DNA of 64,000 nt from DYFX01 sp964400625 (GTDB lineage: Bacteria > Patescibacteriota > Patescibacteriia > SG8-24 > DYFX01), in contig CAYNUS010000001.1 of assembly GCA_964400625.1 (NCBI GenBank), positions 62,001 through 126,000 of the forward strand. Direction: 5' to 3'. Positions 1 through 7,680 of this stretch are shown one piece after another. The notes beneath the pieces were generated by a model. The model was not told where the DNA came from and did no database searches. It saw only the letters and a program-made list of their open reading frames with translations. Within the stretch, counting starts at the first letter, position 1. Every line of letters starts with the position of its first letter. Both the position numbers and the translations under genes were made by a program.

Positions 1-206
1 CAGCACTTGCCGGCGAAGCACATCGCGACGGCCGAGAGGCCGACCAGGATGTACACGGCGCGCTCGGCCAGCGGCCAGCTGCCGAGGAGCGTCATGACCA
101 GGTTGAACTTCAGGAGTCCGACCAGGCCCCAGTTGAGAGCGCCGACGATCACGAGCGCGCCGGCCACCTTGTGGAGAGCGCACATCTTCATTCCCTTCAT
201 CATCAT
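1..206 (-). CDS. DUF378 family small membrane protein (C-terminus cut by window edge)
   Basis: Reads leftward and runs off the window at base 1, so the C-terminus is missing. Three ATGs in a row start it. A further ATG at 194-192 follows an AAGGGA site and may be the true start. The visible part holds two membrane segments, with the stretch LVIVGALNWGLVGLL followed by YILVGLSAVAM. This GxxNWGLVG pattern is characteristic of DUF378 (YuzA-like) proteins, which are short two-helix membrane proteins of unknown role. The upstream gene's stop codon forms part of its promoter. The family call is fairly secure; the function is unknown. Confidence 0.75.
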   Translation of the reverse strand, partial: MMMKGMKMCALHKVAGALVIVGALNWGLVGLLKFNLVMTLLGSWPLAERAVYILVGLSAVAMCFAGKC

Positions 207-259
207 ACGGATGAAGCACGAGCTTCTTAGCGAGGCTTAAACGCCTCGACGACCGTCCG

Positions 260-268
260 AGTATATCA
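260..268 (-). promoter_or_regulatory. Extended -10 promoter built on an upstream stop codon
   Basis: On the minus strand the sequence is TGA-TATACT. TGA is the stop codon of the preceding 48-residue gene, and it also supplies the TGn of an extended -10 element. No good -35 is seen. The transcript would give the DUF378 gene a leader of about 47 nt. Confidence 0.6.
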
Positions 269-412
269 CGTTTTCGGCGACTTTTCCACAGCCCCCTTCT
301 TTTTCCAGGCGCGGGCGGCGCGCCAGACGAGGAAGCCGAGCAGGGCGGAGACGCCGAGCAGCGCGAACGAGCCGAAGGCGGGCAGGTAGAAGATGACGTC
401 GTCGTAGGTCAT
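266..412 (-). CDS. 48-residue single-pass membrane protein
   Basis: A short gene starting five bases after the stop of the larger membrane protein gene, so probably translated by coupling; no clear Shine-Dalgarno is present. It has an acidic start (MTYDD), one membrane helix (about residues 8-30, FYLPAFGSFALLGVSALLGF) and then a basic RAARAWKKK stretch, the usual inside-positive anchor. I do not recognise a family. The position suggests it works with, or is co-made with, the upstream membrane protein. Confidence 0.5.
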   Translation of the reverse strand: MTYDDVIFYLPAFGSFALLGVSALLGFLVWRAARAWKKKGAVEKSPKT

Positions 413-417
413 GCGCG

Positions 418-1428
418 TCAGCGGAGCATGAGGAGATGCCACGCGAGAAGGAAGAGCGACGTCCACCAGCCGACGAACGAGACGACGAAGCTCGCGGCGA
501 TCTTGGCCTGCAGGACCGACGGCAGGAGCGCGGACGCTTCGCCGTCGCGCTCGCGCTTCAGGAGGACGGGGCTGACGCGGAAAGTCAGGTACAGGCCGTT
601 CAGGACGAGGAGGCACGCGAGCGCGGCCTGGAAGACGCCGACGCCGGAGAGTCCGGACTCGCGGTACGTGACGGCGGCGCCGATGAGCGCGAGCGCGAGG
701 CCGATCCAGATCATCGGCTTCGTGACCTTGTGCGCGCGGATGGTGGCTTCGGTCCAATACGGCGAGCGGCGCGCCAGGAAGCCGTGGATGTCGATGACGC
801 TGACCGCGCCGAGGCCGATGACGAAGCCGGCCATGAAAAGGAAGAGGCCGAGCAGGTCGAGCCAGGGCGCGGCGCGGCCGCCGACGAGCCCGAGCTTGAT
901 CTTCGCCACGTCCGCGATGAGCGCGCCGTAGTCCGCGTCGCTGAAATCCTCCGCCGTGCCGATCGCGAGCGCGTAATCGCCGACGTGGCCCAAGGGCTCG
1001 AACACGACGACGCGGTACGTGACGCCCGCGCGGACCTGGAACGTCCGCTCGGACTGCGCGTAGAGCCGTTCGACGCTGTACGGCTCGAAGATGACCGTGC
1101 GCTCCCCTTCCGGCGCCGGGACGTTCTCGATGGGCTGGGGCGCGGCGTCCTCGCCGAACGAGAAGGACGGCCGGAACGCGGCGTTGGACGGACGGACCGG
1201 CACCAGCACCTCGACGGGGATCTCGCCGTCGGACTCCGGCGTGAAGACGTACACGTCGACTTCTCCCGGTTCGACCAGGCGGCCGTAGACGGCCTGCGAG
1301 GCGCGGACCGGATCCGCGATTTCGGCCGGCGACGTTTCGGCGATCTCGATGAGAGGCCGATGCGCGAGGACCGGGACCGCGGAGGCCAGGAAGACGGCGG
1401 CGGCGAAGAGGGCGCGCGTGATGCTCAT
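418..1428 (-). CDS. Secreted/membrane protein with N-terminal beta domain and four membrane helices
   Basis: 336 residues. A signal peptide (residues 1-22, ending VLAHR) is followed by about 150 residues rich in beta-strand and acidic residues, then four hydrophobic segments (about 170-190, 215-235, 245-262, 305-330). The outside domain contains a run resembling carbohydrate- or ligand-binding beta sandwiches (VDVYVFTPESDGEIPVEVLV), but no motif identifies it. It has no Shine-Dalgarno. A TGA-TACGCT extended -10 lies nine bases upstream, so the mRNA is probably leaderless. It is divergent from the CAP-domain gene. Function unknown. Confidence 0.7.
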   Translation of the reverse strand: MSITRALFAAAVFLASAVPVLAHRPLIEIAETSPAEIADPVRASQAVYGRLVEPGEVDVYVFTPESDGEIPVEVLVPVRPSNAAFRPSFSFGEDAAPQPIENVPAPEGERTVIFEPYSVERLYAQSERTFQVRAGVTYRVVVFEPLGHVGDYALAIGTAEDFSDADYGALIADVAKIKLGLVGGRAAPWLDLLGLFLFMAGFVIGLGAVSVIDIHGFLARRSPYWTEATIRAHKVTKPMIWIGLALALIGAAVTYRESGLSGVGVFQAALACLLVLNGLYLTFRVSPVLLKRERDGEASALLPSVLQAKIAASFVVSFVGWWTSLFLLAWHLLMLR

Positions 1429-1437
1429 AGTACAGGA

Positions 1438-1462
1438 AGCGTATCATGGAATGCGCTATACT
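1438..1462. promoter_or_regulatory. Divergent leaderless promoters
   Basis: Leftward: TACGCT at 1443-1438 preceded by TGA, nine bases from the start at 1428. Rightward: TATACT at 1457-1462, six bases before the ATG at 1469. Neither start has a Shine-Dalgarno, and the spacing puts transcription initiation at or next to the start codon. Confidence 0.6.
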
Positions 1463-1468
1463 GTCGGC

Positions 1469-2332
1469 ATGCGGCGTCTCGCGTTCCTGATCGTCATCCT
1501 CGTCTCGATCGCCGGCGGCTGGTGGTACGTCCGCAGCCGGCCGGATTTGCTGATGCCGATCGAGGACGCGACGGAACGCGTCGCGGAGACGGTGAAGGAG
1601 GCGGCGGGCGCCGTCTCCGCGCCGCCGCCGCTGCGCAAGGACGAGGACGCGCCGAACGCGAACCTGACGGTCGACGGCGTCTTCATCGAGACGAACCGCC
1701 ACCGCGCCGAGAACGGCCGCGCGGCCCTGCGCCACGACGCCACGCTCGACGCTGCCGCCGAAGCCAAGCTGAAGGACATGTTCGAGCGGCAGTACTTCGC
1801 GCACGAGTCCCCCACCGGCGAAGGCCCGGCGGACGTCATCGCGGCGTCCGGGTACGCGTACGTCACGGTCGGCGAGAACCTCGCGCTCGGCAACTTCGCC
1901 GACGACCGCGAACTGGTGCAGGCGTGGATGGACAGCCCCGGCCACCGCGCGAACATCCTCGAAAGCGCGTTCACGGAGATCGGCATCGCCGTCGGCCGCG
2001 GGATGTACGAAGGCCGCATGACCTGGATGGCGGTGCAGGAGTTCGGCAAGCCGCTCTCCGACTGCCCGATCGTGAGCGCGGAGCTCCAGGCGTCGATCGA
2101 GTCCGGCAAGGCGCGGCTCGCGGCGCTCGAAGCCGACGCGGAGGCGCTGAGGGCCGAGCTCGAAGCCGAGGACAAGCCGCGCACGCGCGAGGAGCGCGAC
2201 GCCTACAACGCCAAGGTCGACGCCTACAACGCGCTCGTGCGCGAGATCAACGCGCTGATCGGCAGGATCCAAGGCGAGATCACGGTCTACAACGGGCAGG
2301 TGCAGGCCTACAACGCCTGCGCCGAAAGCTGA
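1469..2332 (+). CDS. CAP/SCP domain secreted protein with C-terminal coiled coil
   Basis: 287 residues. An N-terminal hydrophobic anchor (LAFLIVILVSIAGGWWYV) leads to a CAP (SCP/PR1, CAP_bacterial) domain from about residue 65 to 195. The conserved pieces are visible: N-RHRAENGRAAL, the H of YFAHESPTGEGP, VGENLALG, and AWMDSPGHRANIL with its catalytic-site histidine. The last 90 residues are an alpha-helical coiled coil rich in Glu/Lys/Tyr-Asn repeats. CAP proteins are extracellular and have diverse roles. I chose the ATG at 1469 because it begins the signal anchor and lies six bases after TATACT. Confidence 0.9.
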   Translation: MRRLAFLIVILVSIAGGWWYVRSRPDLLMPIEDATERVAETVKEAAGAVSAPPPLRKDEDAPNANLTVDGVFIETNRHRAENGRAALRHDATLDAAAEAKLKDMFERQYFAHESPTGEGPADVIAASGYAYVTVGENLALGNFADDRELVQAWMDSPGHRANILESAFTEIGIAVGRGMYEGRMTWMAVQEFGKPLSDCPIVSAELQASIESGKARLAALEADAEALRAELEAEDKPRTREERDAYNAKVDAYNALVREINALIGRIQGEITVYNGQVQAYNACAES

Positions 2333-2333
2333 A

Positions 2334-2357
2334 AGCCTCCGCGGATGCGGAGGCTTT
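2334..2357 (+). terminator. Intrinsic terminator of the CAP gene
   Basis: AGCCTCCGC-GAT-GCGGAGGCT followed by TTTT, beginning one base after the stop. Confidence 0.85.
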
Positions 2358-2369
2358 TCGGTTCCCGGT

Positions 2370-2837
2370 TCACGGAAGGTCCACGGCGACCGTCGCGGAC
2401 GCCTCATCGATCGCGACGAGGCGGATGACGGCACCGAAGGCTTCCGCCTGCGTCCGCGTCGCCTGTCCCAGACGGACTTCGAGATGCTCCGACGCGGGCG
2501 TATCGAGACTGACGTCGAAGACGGCGGCGAGCTCTCCGGCCCAGACGCATTGGACGTCCGCCGGGCAGCGCGAATCCTCGATGGCCTTGAGCGAGAGGAC
2601 CAGGCCGCGGAACCAGTACGGCGGCGCGCCCGGCTCGAGCCGCACCGATTCCGGTTCCGCTTCCTCCGGGATCTCTTCGACGAACGTCGTGCCGTCCGCG
2701 CGGCATTGGCGCGGATAGGATTCCATGATCGGGTTTCCGGCCGCGGCGCATTCCTCGAACGAGGTGGCGGCCGGCGCCGGAGCGCCGCAGCCCGCGCCGA
2801 GCAGGAGGGCGAGCGAGGCGAGGATGGCGTACTTCAT
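2370..2837 (-). CDS. Lipoprotein
   Basis: 155 residues from the ATG at 2837. An in-frame ATG at 2846 overlaps the upstream TGA as ATGA and could be used instead. The signal peptide ends in the lipobox LGAGC, giving Cys17. Next comes a Cys-containing stretch (EECAAAGNPIMESYPRQC) that I recall from other Patescibacteria lipoproteins, then a beta-rich domain with a second Cys pair (SRCPADVQCVWAGE). The four cysteines probably form disulfides outside the cell. It follows the C39-like gene closely, so the two are likely co-transcribed. Function unknown. Confidence 0.8.
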   Translation of the reverse strand: MKYAILASLALLLGAGCGAPAPAATSFEECAAAGNPIMESYPRQCRADGTTFVEEIPEEAEPESVRLEPGAPPYWFRGLVLSLKAIEDSRCPADVQCVWAGELAAVFDVSLDTPASEHLEVRLGQATRTQAEAFGAVIRLVAIDEASATVAVDLP

Positions 2838-2842
2838 AGGGC

Positions 2843-4531
2843 TCATTCGACGATCTTCGCGACCAAGGCGCCCGCCTCCGAGCGGCTGATCATCACGTCA
2901 TAGAGCTCCACTTGCGCCGTCTTTCCGGCGCCGCATTCGCCCGGATCCGTCCACTGCGCGACCGGCGCCTCGCGCGCGCGGACGCGCTCCGGATTCGATT
3001 CGAAGTAGTCGCCGTGGTTCCGGAACTCGAGACCCCAGGCCGTGCCCGTGTTGGCGTGCCAATGCTCGGCGCGGTCGCACTCCGGACCCGTGAACTTGTG
3101 GAACTGTTTCACCGGATACCAGGCCGTGCCGATCTTCAGCATCTCGATGAACCAGGTGTCCTCGAGGTTCCGCGTCTCGATGCCCGAGACGTCGAGCGCG
3201 ATCTTGGGAGGATGCCGCTCGACCCATTCGGCCTTCGGCGACTGCGCGTATGCCCATTCGATGAAGACGGCGGTGGTGCCGCGGTAGCGGTAGTTGAACA
3301 TGCGCGCGCCTTCGACCGGATACATGTCGAGCGCGCCGGATTCCGGCGAGAGCGGGTCGTGGACGCCGAGATACGTCTTGCCGTTCGCGCCGAAAGCGCC
3401 GACGCCGGACATCATGTGGCCGCCGCCGCGGATCCACTTCCCCTGCGCCGCGTTCCAGGTGTAGTAGCCGATGGCGATCTCGACGGCCTGGCCCTTCTTC
3501 AGCTCGACCGCGATCTTGCGGACGATGTCCGGATCGTACTTCGCGCTCTCGATGCGATGCGAATAGATGGGCAGGTCATGCCGCTGGGTGAAGGCGACCT
3601 TGGCGGGCAGGACGTTGTCGCGCATGTTCGCGCCGGACGCCTGCTGCCAGCCGAGATCTGGCTTGAGCTCGTTCATCGTCTCCTCCTGCGTGTCCGGCAT
3701 GCGGTCCTCGAAGCCGTAGCGCTCCGCGAGCCAGTGGAGGCCGTTGGAGATGGAGGTCGGTACGCATTCGTTGTGCGCCTGGAAGCGGTCCGGCACGCCA
3801 GGCTGGAAGACCTCGAAATCCGAACCCTCGGCGGGCGGCGTGTCCGCGGCGGGAACGGCGCCGGCGGCGGAGGCGCCCGGGACGTCGCCGCCCGAAGCGT
3901 CGGTCATGTAGGCTTCGGCGTCCGGCGTCATGAAACGCTCCTTCGGCGTCGTGGGATCGGGCGTCGCCGGAGCGTCCGCGGGGGCCGGCGCGGCGTCCAT
4001 GAAGCCGCCCGCGCCGCCATTGTCGGGATGCGCGGTGAAGAGGCCGCCGAAGTCCTCCGTCTTGAAGGAGGAAATCGTCGCTTCCGCGGCGGCGGAGTTC
4101 GAGCGGATCTTCCCGTCCCAATCCTCGACCGGTTTCGCGGTCAGCATCGCGACGAGGTCGAAGTGGTTGCGCGTCGGGACGTCGACGTCGACGATCTCGA
4201 ACGAGAAGGTGTTGGCGCCCTCGATGACCTTGGCGCGCGAGTTCTTCACGAGCCACTCCTCCTGCGTGCCGCCCGTCACGGCGTACGGGGCGATCTTGCC
4301 GTCCTTGTTGAGGTCGATGGCGACGTTCGCGATCGCGTAGGCGTCGTCCTTGCGGGCGAACGGCACGGTCACGTGCGCGGCCGGCGTCGGTTCTCCCTTA
4401 TAGAAGATGCGCGTCGCGGACACTTCGCCGATCAGCGTCATGTCGGGCTTCGGACCGAGCAGGAACCAAAGGCCGACGGCGAGCAGGGCGATGGCGGCGG
4501 GCGCGAGACGCTTGTTCCAATGTGGCATCAT
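2843..4531 (-). CDS. Membrane-anchored C39-like papain-fold protein
   Basis: 562 residues from the first of two adjacent ATGs. An N-terminal membrane anchor (residues 9-26) is followed by a beta domain with an EF-hand-like loop DLNKDGKI (about 73-80), a Pro/Ala-rich linker (175-240), and then a C39-like (peptidase_C39-like) domain. The likely catalytic residues are Cys256 in NECVPTS, His372 in GGGHMMSG and Asp392 in GVHDPLS. Members act on peptides outside the cell or serve as inactive peptide binders. A TATCCT element sits nine bases upstream. The domain call rests on motif spacing and is fairly sure; the substrate is unknown. Confidence 0.75.
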   Translation of the reverse strand: MMPHWNKRLAPAAIALLAVGLWFLLGPKPDMTLIGEVSATRIFYKGEPTPAAHVTVPFARKDDAYAIANVAIDLNKDGKIAPYAVTGGTQEEWLVKNSRAKVIEGANTFSFEIVDVDVPTRNHFDLVAMLTAKPVEDWDGKIRSNSAAAEATISSFKTEDFGGLFTAHPDNGGAGGFMDAAPAPADAPATPDPTTPKERFMTPDAEAYMTDASGGDVPGASAAGAVPAADTPPAEGSDFEVFQPGVPDRFQAHNECVPTSISNGLHWLAERYGFEDRMPDTQEETMNELKPDLGWQQASGANMRDNVLPAKVAFTQRHDLPIYSHRIESAKYDPDIVRKIAVELKKGQAVEIAIGYYTWNAAQGKWIRGGGHMMSGVGAFGANGKTYLGVHDPLSPESGALDMYPVEGARMFNYRYRGTTAVFIEWAYAQSPKAEWVERHPPKIALDVSGIETRNLEDTWFIEMLKIGTAWYPVKQFHKFTGPECDRAEHWHANTGTAWGLEFRNHGDYFESNPERVRAREAPVAQWTDPGECGAGKTAQVELYDVMISRSEAGALVAKIVE

Positions 4532-4574
4532 AGTGCCTTCAGGATACCACCGCCTTCGCCGCGGCGTCACATCG

Positions 4575-4602
4575 AAAAACCCCGGCGAGTTCACTCGTCG
4601 GG
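4575..4602 (-). terminator. Intrinsic terminator
   Basis: Read on the minus strand: CCCCG/CGAG stem with a GTGAA loop region and CTCG/CGGGG return, then TTTTT. The last codons and stop of the 72-residue gene lie in the stem. Confidence 0.75.
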
Positions 4603-4809
4603 GAGGCCGTTGGTGTTCACCTCATGGATGAGGTTCTCGAGCGTGCCGGGCGCTTCCGCCTCGATGTCGTCGATCATCTCGACGAAACGCTCGGCGTCCG
4701 CGTCGTCCATCTCCTCGATGAACCGGTCGGCTTCGCGCTTCTTGTCGGCGTCGATCTCGAGCCTGTCGAGCAGGCGCCGGAGCTTCTGTTTGGGCGTCTC
4801 TTGGGACAA
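4591..4809 (-). CDS. Small acidic helical protein (TTG start)
   Basis: 72 residues, very acidic and predicted all-helical (KREADRFIEEMDDADAERFVEMIDDIE). No ATG fits. A TTG at 4809 lies seven bases after an AGGAG site, which decides the start. An extended -10 (TGC-TATACT) lies about 35 bases upstream, directly after the terminator of the preceding gene. I know no family for it. Confidence 0.65.
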   Translation of the reverse strand: MSQETPKQKLRRLLDRLEIDADKKREADRFIEEMDDADAERFVEMIDDIEAEAPGTLENLIHEVNTNGLPDE

Positions 4810-4849
4810 GGTGCGGCTCCTGTGGAAATCCTTGCCGCCAGTATAGCAA

Positions 4850-4869
4850 AAGCCGCCCGGAGGCGGCTC
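4850..4869 (-). terminator. Intrinsic terminator
   Basis: Minus strand GCCGCC-TCCG-GGCGGC followed by TTTT, directly after the stop of the 95-residue membrane gene. Confidence 0.8.
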
Positions 4870-5155
4870 ATGCGCGGCGTTGCCGTTTCGGCGGCCAGCC
4901 GTAGCGCTTCTCGACATAGAGGATCTGCCACCACTTCAGCCCCCAGCGGTAGCCGAGCGCGAGGCCGAGGATCAGGAACGCGAGCGTCAAGGTGTGATGT
5001 ACGGCGTACCACTGGTTCCACGACAGCCCGAGGCCATAGCGCTCGAAGTCCTTGAGCAGGAGCGCGAGGACCGCCGACTCCAGGAGCGCGTGGGCGATGA
5101 GCTGGAGCAGGAAGCCCAGGAACGTGAAGCACAGGATGTAGAAGGCGCGCTTCAT
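4868..5155 (-). CDS. 95-residue membrane protein
   Basis: Two to three hydrophobic segments (residues 4-32, 53-70) with a conserved-looking core GLSWNQWYAVHHTLT and a basic C-terminus (PPKRQRRA). I recall similar short proteins from other Patescibacteria but know no function. Its ATG overlaps the stop of the MazG-like gene as ATGA, so the two are translationally coupled. Confidence 0.7.
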   Translation of the reverse strand: MKRAFYILCFTFLGFLLQLIAHALLESAVLALLLKDFERYGLGLSWNQWYAVHHTLTLAFLILGLALGYRWGLKWWQILYVEKRYGWPPKRQRRA

Positions 5156-5511
5156 GACGCCTGGTACGCGGTGTACTTGTCGCTCTTGCCCTTCGCCTTC
5201 TCGACCGGATACTTCCTGGCGTTCTCCGCGAGCTTGTCGTGGACGGCCTGTTCGAGGTCGATGCCGAGGTCGTGCGCCATGAAGAGGAGATAGATCATGA
5301 CGTCGGCGAGTTCCTTGCGGAGCTCGGCCTTGCCGCCGCCTTCGAGATACTTCGTCACCTGCTCGCCGTTCTTCCAGAGGAAGTGCTCCAAGACCTCGGC
5401 CGCCTCGAGCGAGAGGCCGGTCGCGAGATCCTTCGGCGTGTGGAACTGCCGCCAGTCCCGGTCGTCCCGGAAGCGGTTGGCGGCGTCGGTGAGGCGCTGG
5501 ATGTCGGACAT
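5152..5511 (-). CDS. MazG-like nucleotide pyrophosphohydrolase
   Basis: 119 residues, an all-alpha NTP pyrophosphohydrolase of the MazG/RS21-C6 type. The metal-binding signature is visible as EAAEVLEHFLW (ExxE) followed by KELADVMIYLLFMAHDLG (ExxD). Enzymes of this size hydrolyse (d)NTPs to NMP and pyrophosphate, often removing damaged or non-canonical nucleotides. The start at 5511 has an AAGGCGG site. It is divergent from the gene at 5563 and overlaps the membrane gene downstream by four bases. Confidence 0.85.
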   Translation of the reverse strand: MSDIQRLTDAANRFRDDRDWRQFHTPKDLATGLSLEAAEVLEHFLWKNGEQVTKYLEGGGKAELRKELADVMIYLLFMAHDLGIDLEQAVHDKLAENARKYPVEKAKGKSDKYTAYQAS

Positions 5512-5562
5512 ACCGCCTTCATCTTGCCCGAAAATCGTCCGGCATGCCAGGATGGGCGCATC

Positions 5563-6372
5563 ATGCACCTTTTACCCGCGAGGCTCGCGGCCTTGCTCAG
5601 CCTGGCGGCGATCCGGCTGGACAAGGCGCGTATCCCCTTGTGGGGATACCATTTCGCGCTCTGGAAGCTCCGCTCGGACCGCCCCGACGCCTTGCGCGAC
5701 TTCCCGCCCCTGCCGCCGTTCCACCCGCTCTACGCGATGTGGACGTACGTGCCGATCGCGACGTCGATGGCCATCCTCGGTCCCGGCGTACGGCTCGATC
5801 GTTCCGGCACGATGCTCGAGCTCTCGAGCATCGACGCCAAGCGCGCGCTCGAAGCGCTCGCCGAAGCGGGCTTCGGAGAGGACATCGAAGCCGCGCGCGA
5901 ACTCGTCGCCCCGTTCATCGCCTGGTCGCAACCCATCCGGAAGGAGGCCGCCATGGCCCGCAACCCCGCCGACGCCTACGCGGACATCCTGGTCGCCGTC
6001 TTCAGCCTCGCGGCCGTGAACCACGGGCATGAACGGACCCGCGTCTCCGATTTCCATCGGCTGCTGGTCGCGCTCCGCAAGGAGTTCCCGCACGACATGC
6101 CGGACTTCGACGAGGTCGGGCGCCCGCCGTTCCAGTCGTCGAACCTGCTCTCGGACGCGCTCCATCGCGCGCTCTACGCCGATCCGCCGAGGATCGTCTG
6201 CGTCGCCAGCACGTTCCTCGCCGTCGACCGCATGGCGGCGATGCGCAACCTGAACGGCTTCGACGCCTTCACGCGGACGCGTCTCGTCAAAGCCTTCTCG
6301 AAGGTCGCCGAACGCTTCGTCGCCCTCCAGCGCGCCGAAGACGACGGCCCGACGCCGCTCTCGAGCGCCTAG
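5563..6372 (+). CDS. Unassigned 269-residue protein
   Basis: An alpha-rich soluble protein with no signal peptide and no motif I recognise. It has many Arg/Ala/Asp residues and a central PFHPLYAMWTYVPIATSMAIL stretch that could be a buried helix. The start is set at the ATG before LLPARLAALLSL; there is no Shine-Dalgarno, and a weak TTGCCC-N18-CAGGAT promoter would make the mRNA nearly leaderless. A terminator follows directly. It is single and divergent from the MazG-like gene. Confidence 0.6.
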   Translation: MHLLPARLAALLSLAAIRLDKARIPLWGYHFALWKLRSDRPDALRDFPPLPPFHPLYAMWTYVPIATSMAILGPGVRLDRSGTMLELSSIDAKRALEALAEAGFGEDIEAARELVAPFIAWSQPIRKEAAMARNPADAYADILVAVFSLAAVNHGHERTRVSDFHRLLVALRKEFPHDMPDFDEVGRPPFQSSNLLSDALHRALYADPPRIVCVASTFLAVDRMAAMRNLNGFDAFTRTRLVKAFSKVAERFVALQRAEDDGPTPLSSA

Positions 6373-6379
6373 CGCTCCG

Positions 6380-6403
6380 CCTCCCCTCCCGGGAGGTTTT
6401 TTT
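6380..6403 (+). terminator. Intrinsic terminator
   Basis: CCTCCC-loop-GGGAGG followed by seven T, just after the stop of the 269-residue gene. Confidence 0.75.
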
Positions 6404-6410
6404 CGAGACG

Positions 6411-6440
6411 AAAAAGACCCGCCTCCGGAAGAGGCGGGTC
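6411..6440 (-). terminator. Intrinsic terminator
   Basis: Minus strand GACCCGCCTC-loop-GAGGCGGGTC followed by TTTTT, directly after the stop of the leftward gene. Confidence 0.85.
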
Positions 6441-6446
6441 GGACGA

Positions 6447-7157
6447 TCAGAGCGACCGCAGGAGGCCGAGGACGACGGCACGCTCGAGCGCTTCCTGCTC
6501 GCGCAGCTGCCGCGCCTCCTCGCGCATGCGGAGGAACTCCGTTTCGGGGACATGGAACCACGCGCCGCTCGCGAGCTGGTCGTCCGATGGCGACGGCACG
6601 GCCCGGTAGACGACGCGGAGCATCGCCCCGTCCACGCCGACGACGGTCATCGTGGCGCCGGCGCGGATCGTCGACCATTCCGGCCGACGCCGCACGTGGG
6701 TGACGCTGGGCGTCTCGCGGAACGGACCGCCGATCCTCTGCGTCTCGTCGATCTTCTCGGCGGGACGGAAGAAGGCTCGGACGCGCCGCACCTTCGGGAC
6801 CATGCAGATGTCCCCGACCTCGACGAGCCCCTGCGCGGGACTGCCGTCCCATTCGGGCATCCGCTCGTCGTACGGTTCGGCATGTCCGATGAGGCCTTCC
6901 GCCGCCAGCCGAAGGTCGTTCGGCGTGGCGAAGACCAGGGCGTCGGAGGGGCATTCGTGCCGGTCGGTCGGCGGATGCGGCGCCTGATACATCGCGAGCG
7001 CGCGCACGGCGCGGTCGGAGACGATGCGCAGGACGCCGCCCGGGACGAGCATGAGCGCGTCGCCGTAGCGGTAGGACCGGTCGAGCACCTGGATAGGTTC
7101 CGGATTGACGATCCGGACCCACGACGGCCTTTTCACCTTGATGGTTTCGGAGCGCAT
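6447..7157 (-). CDS. Unassigned beta-rich soluble protein
   Basis: 236 residues with no signal peptide. The body is rich in Val/Arg strands, such as SVTHVRRRPEWSTIRAGATMTVVG and MLRVVYRAVP, which suggest small SH3-like or double-psi barrels. The C-terminus is a charged helix (RMREEARQLREQEALERAV). The start at 7157 has a GGGAGG site six bases upstream. Its promoter begins inside the stop codon of the receiver-domain gene. I know no family. Confidence 0.6.
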   Translation of the reverse strand: MRSETIKVKRPSWVRIVNPEPIQVLDRSYRYGDALMLVPGGVLRIVSDRAVRALAMYQAPHPPTDRHECPSDALVFATPNDLRLAAEGLIGHAEPYDERMPEWDGSPAQGLVEVGDICMVPKVRRVRAFFRPAEKIDETQRIGGPFRETPSVTHVRRRPEWSTIRAGATMTVVGVDGAMLRVVYRAVPSPSDDQLASGAWFHVPETEFLRMREEARQLREQEALERAVVLGLLRSL

Positions 7158-7188
7158 GGGTTCCCTCCCCTTTGAAGGATCCTCCGCC

Positions 7189-7217
7189 ACTTGAACAGAA
7201 AAACGCCCGCCTGTCAA
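7189..7217 (-). promoter_or_regulatory. Sigma70-type promoter overlapping an upstream stop codon and terminator
   Basis: TTGACA at 7217-7212, 17-base spacer, TCAAGT at 7194-7189. The TGA inside the -35 is the stop codon of the receiver-domain gene. The flanking CCGCC...GGCGG plus TTTTT in the spacer also forms a terminator-like hairpin. Confidence 0.65.
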
Positions 7218-7624
7218 TCGGCGGACGTCGGAGGGAAGAGTGCGGCGAGCGCGTCGCAGAGGCCGTAGCCTTTGACGACGGCGCGGGTCGCGCCGGCCTC
7301 GACCATCTTGTCGTTGAGGTCCGGCATGGACGAGCAGGCGAAGATCGGCCCGGCGTAGCCGACGCGTCCGCCGCGCAGCCAGAGCACGAGCTTCACGCCG
7401 TTGCAGGCGCGTCCCGGTTCCGGGAACGGATCGGCGCCGGCATGATGCGGGAAGCATCCGTCGACGGCGATCGCTTCGAACGGGCCTTGGCTCTCGACGG
7501 CCTCGACGGCGTCTTCCAAGGTCTCCGCCGTCACGACGTCGAAATCGCCGTCATGGCGGAGCTTGGCTCGATAGGCTTCGAGGACGAGCTTCTCGTCCTC
7601 GACGATCAGGATCTTGTGGGACAT
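7214..7624 (-). CDS. Stand-alone response regulator receiver domain
   Basis: 136 residues, one CheY-like receiver domain without an output domain. The acidic pocket is VEDE at residues 8-11, the phospho-acceptor is Asp55 (IAVDGCFP), a Ser pair follows a hydrophobic strand (FACSS), and the lysine is in RAVVKGYG. An insertion between Asp55 and the next strand (HHAGADPFPEPGRACNG) is unusual. The start has AGGAG six bases upstream. No sensor kinase is in the window, so its partner is unknown. It lies between umuC and an unassigned gene, with its own promoter. Confidence 0.8.
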   Translation of the reverse strand: MSHKILIVEDEKLVLEAYRAKLRHDGDFDVVTAETLEDAVEAVESQGPFEAIAVDGCFPHHAGADPFPEPGRACNGVKLVLWLRGGRVGYAGPIFACSSMPDLNDKMVEAGATRAVVKGYGLCDALAALFPPTSAD

Positions 7625-7651
7625 CGCAGGCTCCTGGAAAGTCCTGCTCAC

Positions 7652-7680
7652 GTGATACGCCTCGCGCGCCCGGCCGTCAA
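7652..7680 (-). promoter_or_regulatory. Sigma70-type promoter overlapping the umuC stop codon
   Basis: TTGACG at 7680-7675, 17-base spacer, TATCAC at 7657-7652. The TGA of the -35 is the umuC stop codon. Confidence 0.65.

Noticed and set aside
281..291. TTTTCCACA near the left end, close to a DnaA box
   Set aside because: It has a mismatch at the second base and lies inside a coding end with no supporting site.
2912..4846. A 644-codon plus-strand frame over the C39-like gene
   Set aside because: Composition (runs of R, V, D, E) and lack of a start signal mark it as a shadow frame; the minus-strand gene has signal, linker and catalytic motifs.
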